Origin: Trichodelitschia bisporula
Taxonomy: Eukaryota > Ascomycota > Dothideomycetes > Phaeotrichales > Phaeotrichaceae
DNA: 64,000 nt
Assembly (NCBI GenBank): GCA_010356995.1
Contig: ML996689.1
Coordinates: forward strand, 1,633,979-1,697,978
Direction of reading: 5' to 3'
The notes beneath the pieces are model-generated. The model had not been told where the DNA came from. It made no database searches and was given only the letters and a program-made list of their open reading frames with translations. Made by a program: the position numbers and the translations under genes. Of the stretch, positions 54,382-64,000 are shown in pieces. Each line of letters begins with the position of its first letter. Position 1 is the stretch's first letter.

Positions 54382-56865
54382 ATGCGTAAAGCTTTCTTAT
54401 GGGCGCTGCTCTGGGCAGGCGCATGCTCTGTCTGCTCAGGTGCAAAGTCGTCGCGTCCGCGGAACTACGAGACACATGACTACTACGCCCTGCATCTCGA
54501 CTCGTCCACGTCACCCCAGGAGATAGCGGACTACCTCAACCTAGAACATGATGGGCAAGTAGGCGACCTGCCCGACCATCACATCTTCAAAGCGCCCAAG
54601 CACGCCGAAGACATCGTCCAGGATGCGATCCAGGACTTGAAACGCCGGCGGAGGCGGAAGCGGGATCTGGAGCCACATGTGCTGGATTCCATCAAGTACG
54701 ACCAGAAGCAGGTCTTGAGGAAGAGATTGGTGAAAAGGAGCGTGATACCGCACTTGGAAGAGAGGGCAAGATCGGGAGTTGAAGCCAAGGAGGAGCGTGC
54801 AGCGGTCGCAAAGGAGCTGTCGATCGCCGATCCCATCTTCGACGAGCAGTGGCACATCTACAACACTCAAGAAGTCGGGAATGACCTTAACGTCACTGGT
54901 GTCTGGCTGCAAGGCATTACCGGTCATAATGCCACTGTCTGCATTATCGACGACGGTCTGGACATGGACAGTCTGGATCTTAAACCCAACTACTTCGCCG
55001 CTGGCTCCTATGACTTTAACGATCAGGTCAAGGAGCCCAAGCCACGCTTGTCGGACGATTTGCACGGCACTCGCTGTGCTGGCGAAGTGGCCGCCGCGCG
55101 AAACAACGTCTGCGGCATAGGCGTCGCCTACGATGCCAAGGTGTCAGGGGTGCGCATCCTCTCCAAACCCATCTCCGATATCGACGAGGCCGAATCTGTC
55201 ATCTATGGCTACCAGGATAACGACATCTACTCGTGCTCGTGGGGCCCGCCTGACGATGGCCAAACTATGGAGGCGCCTGGCATCCTCATCCGCCGCGCTA
55301 TGGTCAAGGCTGTCCAGGCCGGTCGCGCCGGCAAGGGTACCATCTACGTCTTTGCGGCTGGGAACGGTGCCTTGAACGATGACAACTGCAATTTTGACGG
55401 ATACACCAACAGCATTTACAGCATCACCGTGGGCGCCGTCGACAGAATGGACCGTCACCCGTATTACTCGGAGAAGTGTTCTGCACAGCTCGTTGTCACA
55501 TACAGCTCTGGAAACACTGACGCTATCCACACAACCGATGTTGGCGTCAACAAGTGCACTAAGACTCACGGTGGCACCTCCGCCGCCGGTCCACTCGCCG
55601 CGGGTGTCTATGCTCTCGTACTGTCTATCCGCCCGGATCTGACTTGGCGCGACATGCAGTGGCTGAACGTCATGACTGCTGTGCCAATCTACGTCGACGG
55701 GACGGAATGGCAAACCACCGCACTGGGCAAGAACTACTCACATCAGTACGGCTACGGCAAGCTTGATGCCTACGCGATTGTCGAAGCGGCAAAAACTTGG
55801 AAGAACGTCAAACCTCAGGCGTGGTACTTTGCGCCCTGGATTCACGTCAAGGCCCCGGTCCCTCAGGGCGACAAGGGACTGGCCAGCATCTTTGAGATCA
55901 CAGAGCAAATGCTGACAGACGCAAACCTGGAGCGCATCGAGCATGTTACTGTCACGATGAACGTTGAGCATACACGTCGTGGAGATCTCAGCGTCGAGCT
56001 GCGCAGCCCGAGCGGCGTTGTCAGCCACCTCTCCACTTCACGCAAGACCGACGAAGCTCATGTTGGCTATGTCGACTGGACCTTCATGTCGGTAGTACAC
56101 TGGGGCGACTCTGGCGTGGGCAAGTGGACCGTTGTCGTCAAAGATACGATTGAAAACGAGCACACCGGCACTTTCATTGATTGGAAGCTCAAACTTTTTG
56201 GAGAGGCTCGTGACGAGAAGGTGGCCAAGCTCCTGCCGCTCCCGGGCGAGCATGACGACGATGATCACGATACCAGCACAACTGCGGCTGTTAGCATCAC
56301 TTCAGTTGAGGTCCCACAGCAGACCGGCCCTGTACCTGACGTTTCTGCCATTCCGACTAGACCTGCCATTGCGAAGCCGAGTGGTACTGCAGCGGTTACC
56401 GCACCTTTCGATACTCCTATTGCCGCAAAGCCAACCGCTTCTGCTGCACCCGACGATAGCTTCCTGCCTAGCCCCTTCCCGACCTTTGGTCTGTCGAAGC
56501 GGACGCAGGTGTGGATGTACGGCGCTTTAGCGTTGATCCTCGCCTTTTGTGCTGGCGTTGGTACCTATCTCTATGTGCAGCGTCGGAAACGGTTGCGGAA
56601 TGCAGGCAGGGAGGGGTACGAATTTGAGATGCTGGATGAGCAGGACGATGAAGAGGTGGCGCTCGTTGAGGGCAAGCGCAGCGGGGGTGCCGCGAAACCT
56701 AGCCGCCAGAGGAGAGCAGGGGAGCTGTATGATGCCTTTGCTGGGGAGAGTGACGAGGAAGAGCTTTTCTTCAGCGATGGCGAGGGAAGCGAGGACCGGA
56801 GGTACAGGGACGAAGACGAAGGCGAGGAAAGCGATGCGAATGAAAAGGCTGGGTCGCCACGGTAG
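54382..56865 (+). CDS. KEX2: KEX2 kexin, Golgi proprotein convertase
   Basis: An intronless 827-residue calcium-dependent serine protease of the late Golgi that cuts after Lys-Arg/Arg-Arg in secretory precursors. Signal peptide about 1-20 (MRKAFLWALLWAGACSVCSG). The propeptide holds several basic sites, with the likely autoprocessing site at RLVKR-SVIPHLEERA. Catalytic residues: Asp 190 in CIIDDGLD, His 228 in DLHGTRCAGE, Ser 400 in HGGTSAAGPLAAG, and the oxyanion Asn 337 in NCNFDGYTNSIYS. The P/homoB domain (about 480-630) includes VTMNVEHTRRGDLSVELRSP and HWGDSGVGKWTVVVKD. A Ser/Thr/Pro-rich stalk, one membrane segment (about 710-733, WMYGALALILAFCAGVGTYL) and an acidic cytosolic tail with a tyrosine motif (YEFEML) for TGN retrieval complete it. 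The first in-frame ATG after the leader is used. Confidence 0.97.
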   Translation: MRKAFLWALLWAGACSVCSGAKSSRPRNYETHDYYALHLDSSTSPQEIADYLNLEHDGQVGDLPDHHIFKAPKHAEDIVQDAIQDLKRRRRRKRDLEPHVLDSIKYDQKQVLRKRLVKRSVIPHLEERARSGVEAKEERAAVAKELSIADPIFDEQWHIYNTQEVGNDLNVTGVWLQGITGHNATVCIIDDGLDMDSLDLKPNYFAAGSYDFNDQVKEPKPRLSDDLHGTRCAGEVAAARNNVCGIGVAYDAKVSGVRILSKPISDIDEAESVIYGYQDNDIYSCSWGPPDDGQTMEAPGILIRRAMVKAVQAGRAGKGTIYVFAAGNGALNDDNCNFDGYTNSIYSITVGAVDRMDRHPYYSEKCSAQLVVTYSSGNTDAIHTTDVGVNKCTKTHGGTSAAGPLAAGVYALVLSIRPDLTWRDMQWLNVMTAVPIYVDGTEWQTTALGKNYSHQYGYGKLDAYAIVEAAKTWKNVKPQAWYFAPWIHVKAPVPQGDKGLASIFEITEQMLTDANLERIEHVTVTMNVEHTRRGDLSVELRSPSGVVSHLSTSRKTDEAHVGYVDWTFMSVVHWGDSGVGKWTVVVKDTIENEHTGTFIDWKLKLFGEARDEKVAKLLPLPGEHDDDDHDTSTTAAVSITSVEVPQQTGPVPDVSAIPTRPAIAKPSGTAAVTAPFDTPIAAKPTASAAPDDSFLPSPFPTFGLSKRTQVWMYGALALILAFCAGVGTYLYVQRRKRLRNAGREGYEFEMLDEQDDEEVALVEGKRSGGAAKPSRQRRAGELYDAFAGESDEEELFFSDGEGSEDRRYRDEDEGEESDANEKAGSPR

Positions 56866-57333
56866 ACAGATACGAAGTCATTCAGCCGGCGTTCGGCTGG
56901 GGACAGACTTGCTCTTGGGTACTTAATTTTGCCCCAAGAGATACGGGATAATCGGCATTGCGGCTCACTGGCGCGGAGCATTGTATGTATATTTCTTTTT
57001 TTTCGGCTATGGGGCGGGCGGTTAGATCGGTCATTCATGGGCTCCAGTGTTCAGACATGCATGGTGCATACATTTATCCCGCTTCTCTGAACCTCGAAAT
57101 GGTGTGAAACGCTGTTTAGCATTTGAGAGTCTCGAGTCGATTTGGAGTCGATTCGGCTGGGCGCCTCAGGCATACATGACTCACTGCACACCGCCCGGCA
57201 ATATAAGGGACCCACCTGTCGGCAAGACTCGTCATCGCCGGCGTGACAGAGACAACCGATTCAGAGCACCGCCAAAGGAAGTCAAGAAGTATAGCACAGT
57301 CAAGACTGCCGCGGGTGCGCGAGATCCGCAATC
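56866..57333. other. Intergenic: KEX2 terminator and ILS1 promoter
   Basis: 468 bp between two plus-strand genes. It carries a T-run near 56993 downstream of KEX2 and a TGACTCA site at 57177 (separate entry). No gene seen. Confidence 0.5.
57177..57183. promoter_or_regulatory. Candidate Gcn4/CpcA (Cpc1) binding site
   Basis: A perfect TGACTCA, within ATGACTCAC, 150 bp upstream of the isoleucyl-tRNA synthetase ATG. Gcn4/CpcA activates amino-acid biosynthesis and several aminoacyl-tRNA synthetase genes, so the position is meaningful, though a heptamer like this occurs by chance every 8 kb or so. Confidence 0.5.
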
Positions 57334-60300
57334 ATGTCTATCGACTTTCCGCGCGAAGAAGAACGCATCCTTGCACAGTGGAAAGAAATCGACGCCTTCC
57401 GCCGCCAGGTCGAGCTCTCGCAAGGCCGCAAACCGTATGTCTTTTACGATGGGCCACCGTTTGCCACCGGCCTCCCCCACTATGGCCATCTGCTCGCATC
57501 GACTATCAAGGACATCATCCCGAGGTACTGGTCCATGAAAGGTCGGTACGTGGAGCGTAGGTTCGGCTGGGACACCCACGGTGTGCCGATTGAGCACGAA
57601 ATTGACAAGAAGCTCGGTATCTCGGGCAAAGATGCCGTTATGGAGATGGGCATTGCGAAGTACAATGCCGAGTGCAGGGCCATTGTCATGAGGTTTGCCG
57701 GCGAGTGGCGGACGACCATCGATCGCCTCGGGCGGTGGGTGGACTTTGATAACGACTACAAGGTGCGTCCTCACTCTGCCTTTGTATTCTCAGGTCTAAA
57801 TTCAGTAGACCATGAACTCTACCTTCATGGAGTCCGAGTGGTGGGTTTTCAAGCAGCTCTGGGACAAGAACGTGGTGTACCGTGGATACCGCGTCATGCC
57901 CTACTCCACCGCACTGTGCACTCCCTTGAGCAACTTTGAATCGCAGCAAAACTACAAGGACGTGCAGGACCCGGCCGTCGTGGTCTCATTTCCGCTGCTG
58001 GATGATCCCCAGACTAACCTCCTGGCTTGGACGACCACCCCTTGGACGTTGCCGTCGCATACCGGGTTGGCCGTGCACCCCGACTTCGAGTACATCAAGC
58101 TTCATGATGAAGCCTCTGGCAAAAAATACATTCTCATGGAAGCCCTCCTGAAGACGCTGTACAAGGACCCCAAAAAGGCCAAGTATAAGATCCTGGAGAA
58201 GTATAAGGGCAAGGACATGCTCGGCTGGAAGTATGAGCCCCTCTTTGATTACTTCTACGAGGAGTTCAAGGATGTGGGCTTCCGCGTACTGAATGCTACA
58301 TATGTTACCTCGGACAGCGGTGTGGGCATCGTTCACCAGGCCCCTGCCTTTGGTGAAGAGGATTACAAAGTGGCCGTTGATGCCGGCATTGTCACTAGCG
58401 AACGTCTGCCACCAAACCCGGTTGATGAGAAGGGTTGCTTCACGGCCGAAGTACGCGACTTTGTTGGACAGCACGTCAAGGCTGCCGACAAGGGCATTAT
58501 CAAGCTGCTGAAGGGGAAGGGCCGCATTGTCGTCGACAGCCAGATTACGCATAGCTACCCGCTTTGCCCGCGCTCCGACACTCCGCTTATCTACCGCGCC
58601 GTCTCATCCTGGTTTGTGAAGATCCCGGAAATCATCCCGGAGCTGCTGGAGAACATCGAAGGGTCGCACTGGGTGCCGGACTTTGTCAAGAAGGGCCGCT
58701 TTGCGAGCTGGATCAGCAATGCGCGTGACTGGAACGTCTCCCGCAACCGGTACTGGGGCACGCCGATCCCGCTATGGGCGAACGAGGACTTTTCCGAGAT
58801 TGTCTGCGTTGGGAGCGTAGAGGAGCTCAAGGAATTGAGCGGATACAAGGGCGACCTTACGGACCTCCATCGTGACGTGGTGGACGACATCACCATCCCG
58901 AGCAAGACCGGCAAGGGTGTGCTGCGACGCATCGAAGAGGTGTTTGACTGTTGGTTTGAGTCTGGCAGCATGCCATATGCGTCAGTTCACTATCCGTTCG
59001 AGAACAAGGAGAGCTTTGAGAAGGCGTTCCCCGGAGACTTTATCGCCGAGGGCCTGGACCAGACTCGCGGCTGGTTCTACACGCTGGCGGTTCTGGGCAC
59101 GCATCTTTTCGGTAAGCTGCCTTTCAAGAACTGCGTGGTAAACGGCATTGTCCTTGCGGAGGATGGCAAGAAGATGTCCAAGCGGTTGAAGAACTACCCG
59201 GATCCTATGCTCGTTATGGACCAGTACGGTTCCGATGCGCTGCGGCTGTACATGATTAACTCACCTGTCGTGCGCGCCGAGCCTCTCCGGTTCAAGGAAG
59301 CCGGTGTCAAGGAGATTGTCGGCAAGGTCCTGCTCCCGCTGTGGAACAGCTACAACTTCTTCGAGCAGCAAACGGCCCTGCTGAAGAAGGTGGCGGACGT
59401 AGATTTCATCTTCGACCCGACGTTGGAGAAGACGAACACCAACGTCATGGACCGCTGGATCCTCGCCAGCTGCCAGTCGCTTCTGCAGTTTGTCAACACA
59501 GAGATGGAAGGCTACCGGCTGTACACGGTGGTACCGCGGCTGCTGTCACTCATCGACAACACGACCAACTGGTACATCCGCTTCAACCGGCAGCGCCTTA
59601 AGGGCGAATTCGGTATCGAGGACACCAAGCACGCGCTCAATACTCTTTTTGAGGTGCTGTACACACTGTGCCGTGGCCTTGCTCCCTTCACCCCTTTCAT
59701 CACCGACAACATCTACCAGCGTCTGCTGCCGTACATCCCCAAGGAGCTGCAAGCTGAGGATCCCCGGAGCGTACACTTCTTGCCCTTCCCCGAGGTGCGT
59801 GCCGAGCTGTTCGACGAGGCCATCGAGCGCCGCGTGGGCCGCATGCAGGCCGTCATTGAGCTCGGGCGCGTGTGCCGCGAGCGTCGCGCCATCGGGCTCA
59901 AGACGCCGCTTAAGGAGCTCGTCGTCATCCACCCGGATCAGCAGTACCTGGATGACGTCAAGAGCCTGGAGGCGGAGATCTGCAACGAGCTCAACGTGCA
60001 CAGTCTCCTGCTCACAGCTGACGAGGAGACGTACGGCGTGCAGTACTCGTTCACTGTCGACTGGGCCGTGCTGGGCAAGAAGCTGAAGAAGGACGCGGTG
60101 CGGGTCAAGAAGGCGCTGCCGGGGGTCAAGAGCGAGGAGGTCAAGGCGTTCTTGGAGTCGGGCAAAATCACGGTCGATGGCATTGCGCTTAGCAAGGAGG
60201 ACCTGGTGGTGCAGCGCGGGCTCCAGGAGAGCGCGGCGAGCAAGGACCAGGAGTTCAACACGGACAATGACGTACTCATCGTGTTGGATGTGAAGTCGTA

Positions 60301-60619
60301 CCCGGAGCTGGCGGAGCAGGGTCTGGCGCGCGAGATCATCAACCGCGTGCAGCGGCTGCGTAAGAAGGCAGGCTTGGTGCCGACGGATGATGTGGGCATG
60401 GAGTACCGTGTGCTCTCGGATCCGGAGAAGGTGGGGCTAGAAAAGGCGTTTGAGGCACAGACGGGCATGATTGAGAAGGCGCTGCGGCGGCCGCTGGACA
60501 AGCATGTTGTGACGGAGGTGGAAGGCAAGATTCCCGAGGGGAGCAAAGAGGAGGTCATTTTGCAAGAGGAGCAGGAGGTGCAGAAGGCTACATTCTTGCT
60601 TAGGCTTGTGAAGTTGTAG
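57334..60619 (+). CDS. ILS1: Cytosolic isoleucyl-tRNA synthetase
   Basis: A 1,079-residue class I aminoacyl-tRNA synthetase charging tRNA-Ile. Exons are 57334-57762 and 57809-60619; the 46-nt intron (GTGCGT..CAGTAG) joins DFDNDYK to TMNSTFMESEWW. Signature HIGH appears as HYGH at 49-52 (PPFATGLPHYGHLL), and KMSKS as KMSKR at 598-602 (EDGKKMSKRLKNYPDP). Editing-domain landmarks include LLAWTTTPWTLPSHTGLAV and GVGIVHQAPAFGEEDY. RFGWDTHGVPIEHEIDK and SWFVKIPEI are eukaryotic-type IleRS features. The N-terminus lacks a mitochondrial presequence, so this is the cytosolic enzyme. Possible general amino-acid control through the upstream TGACTCA. Confidence 0.97.
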
Positions 60620-61636
60620 AGGCCTGGTGGGTTAAGGAATAAGGCATGGTATGGGGCTATACCGAGAAATGGAAAAGTGAAATGGTTCATGGCTAAATGA
60701 TTTTGCCTTGAACGTCGTCATGGTCATGAAATTACACGTGTGCACTTGATCTCTATTTTCCTGCTCTATATGCCGCCTATGAGGGTCAATGAAGCCTACA
60801 CTAACTGATACAACAGCAGACCTACCATGTAGCACTCCTTGAAGCGGAGAAATTCGGTCAGGCATTTGTCCTTTCGGACGTTCTGATAATCGGCGAAGAT
60901 GCATTTGCCATAGGCGGAGCTCTTTGGCATGTTAGAGCCAGACCTCAAGGACGTAGAGACATAAGGGAGTTGAAATTTACCTCCAGCGAGCATTTACCGA
61001 CGGCAGCGGCAAACTTTTCAATAGGCCGTGTTCGCGGTGGCATATCTCTTGTGGGAGGGAGAGGGGCCTTTCACTCGGTTCGTTGTCACAGAGTCGAGAC
61101 GGTCGGGATGAAGTCACTGGCGAAGAAGCAAAGGCCAAGCCCCGGGCCTGTCCGCTTTCGGCTCAGTGCGTTCGCAGAACTACCCCGGCTACAGTAGAGG
61201 CTGTAAGTCATCGCTGCTCAGACGCGTCGAGTCCGGTGCTCCACCCAGCAGGGACTTTCTGAGCCAGCCCTCGAACAGTGTCGCGTCGGCATGCAGCGCG
61301 CTCATCGCATTGTCGACCAACAACACCAAAAAGTCTCGCGCGTTCTCTCTCCTCCCTCCCTTTGACCTCTTTCTTTCTCCCCTCCTCTCCCCCGTCTCTC
61401 CTCTTACCCCTCTACTTTCGCCATTCTTCGGACGCTCAAAGGTCTTAATCTACAATCCTAATCGTCTAATTTCTCTCCCGCGCGCCGAGCTCGAAAGCTT
61501 CATACCTTCCTAGCTATCCTACCTCAAACAGCTTCAGCACCTCAAAGACGATCGACGCCTCACAATCTTCAGCGCATGCCTCCGCCGCCTTTATGCGCCA
61601 TCATTTGTTCCCCCGCGACCCGTGGACGACCCCCGA
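60620..61636. promoter_or_regulatory. ILS1 3' flank and SFI1 promoter/leader
   Basis: About 1 kb between two plus-strand genes. A long pyrimidine tract (about 61340-61430, TCTCTCCTCCCTCCC-like) precedes the SFI1 start and looks like a core-promoter/leader feature common in filamentous fungi. No gene seen. Confidence 0.5.
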
Positions 61637-64000
61637 ATGCTTCCTCATCCTCCATCCGCCGTCCCTCCTGCCAGCCCACCCGCCGCGAAGCTCACCGACG
61701 AAGGTAAGCGCTCTGTCCGTTCGTGCAACCCAGCTAACCCCACAGATGTCTTACTCCTCCACGCCGTCATCACCGAAGCCGAGGACAAGAAGGACACCTC
61801 GCACCCCGGAGTTGTGGCCATCTACGACAAGGTGCGCCGGCACCGTGGCATCGCACCCGGCTACGGCGGCGAGAGCTTCGCTTTCCTGCTGGCAGTCCTG
61901 CAGCGCCGCCTCAAGAGCCTCGAAAGGAAAACGCTGTTCGAGCACTTCAAAGACGAGCTTGCCCTGCAGAAAATCACAATCGACTTCGTGGACGACGATG
62001 CGGAAGAGAAGGAGAATGCGCGCGATTACACCCTCAATAGCAGCGGCCTCGGAAGCTCAGGCACCTTGGGCAGATCGAGTTCACCATCAGGGCCCTACCA
62101 CGCAGCCGTACCACCTAGACCTCTGTTACCTCCGAGCGAGCCCCTCAAGCCGCCGCCCCGGCCTGCGCTCCGGGCACCCTACGTCCCGGCGTACCTTACT
62201 TCGGACAAGCGCGCAGCCTCCGTTGACACCCCTTCTCGCCTCCTTAGTAAACCGCCGGTTAGGCCCCCGTGGCCCGGACGAGCTGCATCCGAGGACACGG
62301 CACCTGTTGCTCGGCGGCGAAGCGCTTCCGATGCAAGCCGCGTCGTATCTGTCTCGCGCCCTCCCAGTACGGTCGGGGATGCCTACTCGTATTCAGCCGA
62401 TGAGTCGGCAACGCAATCGCCCGCGCGTCGAAACTCGCTATCTGGTCCGTATGCCTCGCCCGCCGCGCCGCCCACCGATGTCCTGCCCGCTGTCCCGTCC
62501 TTTGATCCGCTCGGGGAAACCCAGATGACAACGGAGGCAGAGAACTTCCGTATTCACATGGATTCAATAGCTCAGCGCCACTTTCTCTGGCATTGGCGTC
62601 ATCGCGCCGTCGATCAGCGCCGTCGCCGTGAGCGTCTTGCCGCTCAGGCTGATGCGTATGACCGCAACGTGCTGCTGCGCTCCGCCCTTGAAGGCTGGCG
62701 AAGTAAGCTCGCGGATAAGCTGCAAAGACGCAAAGAAGAAGAGACAGAGCGCTTCTTCGAGGCCCTCGAGCGCCGCGCCGAACGCGCCTACAACGCCTTC
62801 CTCCTCACCAAAGCGCTCACGCATTGGGCGAACCTGACGAACGATGAGATCGAGCGCACAGGCACCGCGCGCAGACACATCATGCGCACCAAGTATTTCA
62901 ACGCCTGGCGCGAAATCACAGCCGTCAACGAGCTCAAGGTGCGCCGCCTGGCGCTACGCAAGTTCTTGACCATCTGGCGCGGCCGCACGGCTCACGTCCG
63001 CCGCGACGAGGCTACCGCCCTTGCGGTCGTGGAAACGAATGCCATGCGCCGCTGCCTCAAGACGTGGCATTTTGCCTTCTTCGCGCTTGCGGCGCCCGCC
63101 GTACGCGAACAGAACCGCAAGCGCGAGGCGCTGCGCAAGTGGGTGCGCGCTATACATAATCACCACGCGCAAGTGGCGCAGGCTGTGCAGGTGGCTGCCG
63201 CCAGCGCGGGTCGCGGGCTGTTCGGCGTGATGGCGGCTAAGCTGTCGCATGTGCGCATGCTGAACACGGCGGCGGAGCAGTTCCGCAGGCGCAAGTTGCT
63301 GGGTGATGCGCTGGGCGTGCTGCGGCGGCGAGCGGTTCTCGAGCCCCGCGGTGTGCGGTTCGCAGAAAGGAGGGAGCAGAAGAGCGAGCGCGCGGTGCTG
63401 CAGGTGTGGAAGACGAAGGCGGTACAGGAGCGCCAGGCGAGGGAATTCCGCGAGGGGCATTTGCTGCGCAATGCGTTCACGGCGTGGAATGATCTCCTCC
63501 GCGTCGTGTTCCTGGAGCATCGTATCGATTACCGCATCGTCTCCGAGGCGCTGTACAAAATGCTCCTCGCCTCGCGCCTCTCTCGCGCCCTCGCCCAGTC
63601 CGACGCCGACCTCGCGTACACCACGCTCAAAACCTGGCACCAGCGCACAGCAGCGCGCCAATCCGCCCTAACCACCGCGCTTCGCACCTTCCGCACCCTT
63701 CAGGCCCAACGCCTGCAAGGTGCAGTCCTAAGCCGCATCACAAACTCCCTCCGCGCACACACCTACCGCGCCGCGGACGCCGTGCGCTTCCGGCGCCAAT
63801 CGCTGCTTAGCCGCGCCTTCGGGGCACTCAAAGCCGAGGCCGCGACCGTGCGCATCCAGAATATAAAGGCGGATAATGCGCGCTTTTACCTGCTCACCAC
63901 GGCGGCGCTGCGCACGTGGCGCGCGGCGACGACGCTGAGCCAGAAGCAGCGCAGGCGCGATGCGTATGCGTATTTGAGGAGGAAGGTTAAGATGCGGATT
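61637..64000 (+). CDS. SFI1: SFI1 centrin-binding spindle-pole protein (5' part, runs off the window)
   Basis: The first about 774 residues of a half-bridge component that binds centrin (Cdc31) and drives spindle-pole-body duplication. Exons are 61637-61703 and 61746 onward, open to the window end; the 42-nt intron (GTAAGC..CACAG) joins KLTDE to DVLLLHAVITEAED. The N-terminal domain (LAVLQRRLKSLERKTLFEHF) is followed by a disordered Ser/Pro region, then a long helix with regularly spaced Trp repeats: FLWHWRHRA, ALEGWRSKL, ALTHWANL, YFNAWREI, FLTIWRGR, CLKTWHFA, ALRKWVRA, VLQVWKTK, AFTAWNDL, TLKTWHQR, ALRTWRAA, at least eleven centrin-binding units. Start chosen as the only in-frame ATG before the intron. 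Confidence 0.93.
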   Translation, partial: MLPHPPSAVPPASPPAAKLTDEGKRSVRSCNPANPTDVLLLHAVITEAEDKKDTSHPGVVAIYDKVRRHRGIAPGYGGESFAFLLAVLQRRLKSLERKTLFEHFKDELALQKITIDFVDDDAEEKENARDYTLNSSGLGSSGTLGRSSSPSGPYHAAVPPRPLLPPSEPLKPPPRPALRAPYVPAYLTSDKRAASVDTPSRLLSKPPVRPPWPGRAASEDTAPVARRRSASDASRVVSVSRPPSTVGDAYSYSADESATQSPARRNSLSGPYASPAAPPTDVLPAVPSFDPLGETQMTTEAENFRIHMDSIAQRHFLWHWRHRAVDQRRRRERLAAQADAYDRNVLLRSALEGWRSKLADKLQRRKEEETERFFEALERRAERAYNAFLLTKALTHWANLTNDEIERTGTARRHIMRTKYFNAWREITAVNELKVRRLALRKFLTIWRGRTAHVRRDEATALAVVETNAMRRCLKTWHFAFFALAAPAVREQNRKREALRKWVRAIHNHHAQVAQAVQVAAASAGRGLFGVMAAKLSHVRMLNTAAEQFRRRKLLGDALGVLRRRAVLEPRGVRFAERREQKSERAVLQVWKTKAVQERQAREFREGHLLRNAFTAWNDLLRVVFLEHRIDYRIVSEALYKMLLASRLSRALAQSDADLAYTTLKTWHQRTAARQSALTTALRTFRTLQAQRLQGAVLSRITNSLRAHTYRAADAVRFRRQSLLSRAFGALKAEAATVRIQNIKADNARFYLLTTAALRTWRAATTLSQKQRRRDAYAYLRRKVKMRI

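Noticed and set aside
1-64000. tRNA, rRNA or other structural RNA genes
   Set aside because: Inspection of TTCGA-containing sites (for example near 24550 and 35985) gave no cloverleaf with matching A box; a covariance-model scan would be decisive and I could not run it.

Overview
The window is nuclear DNA of a filamentous ascomycete (Pezizomycotina; a dothideomycete-like fungus is my best guess, not proven). The evidence is genes on both strands with 43-150 nt GT..AG introns, CTAAC/CTGAT-type branch sites, pyrimidine-rich 5' leaders, DUF7707-type GPI proteins and fungal versions of VTA1, RTC4, YPT35 and SFI1. Gene models below were made by hand, choosing splice sites that keep the frame; summed exon lengths are multiples of three in every complete model.

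Layout. 0-4.7 kb: the 5' end of an unknown gene, an ER protein disulfide isomerase with an 8-nt microexon, and the ESCRT regulator VTA1. 4.7-8.4 kb: a head-to-tail array of six tiny paralogous genes (MC..F.CGH..C..CPxC proteins, some with a C-terminal membrane segment), each behind a related promoter module, with a large array of about 23-bp repeats upstream of the second copy. 8.7-17.1 kb: RTC4, RCL1 and TAF2, all on the minus strand. 18-23.1 kb: a DUF7707 GPI-anchored protein, the PX protein YPT35 in five short exons, and a secreted 176-residue protein made of four Cys-containing repeats with a dibasic site in each. 23.1-31.9 kb: a long stretch where I find no supportable gene. 31.9-33.0 kb: a DHDPS/HOGA-family aldolase. 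33.0-39.0 kb: a second gene-poor stretch. 39.0-64.0 kb: a dense housekeeping block: RAT1 (with a candidate 34-nt poison exon), USO1, an LMBD1-type membrane protein, a PhoD-like phosphatase, kexin KEX2, cytosolic isoleucyl-tRNA synthetase, and the start of SFI1.

How things fit. Most genes are unrelated housekeeping functions (RNA: RAT1, RCL1, TAF2; trafficking: VTA1, USO1, YPT35, KEX2, PDI; spindle pole: SFI1). The accessory content is concentrated in the CGH miniprotein array (4.7-8.4 kb) and the Cys-repeat secreted protein (22.5-23.1 kb); these are the parts most likely to be undescribed. KEX2, PDI and the repeat protein could act in the same secretory route, but their proximity is not evidence of co-regulation. 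I saw no convincing tRNA, rRNA, CRISPR array or intact mobile element.
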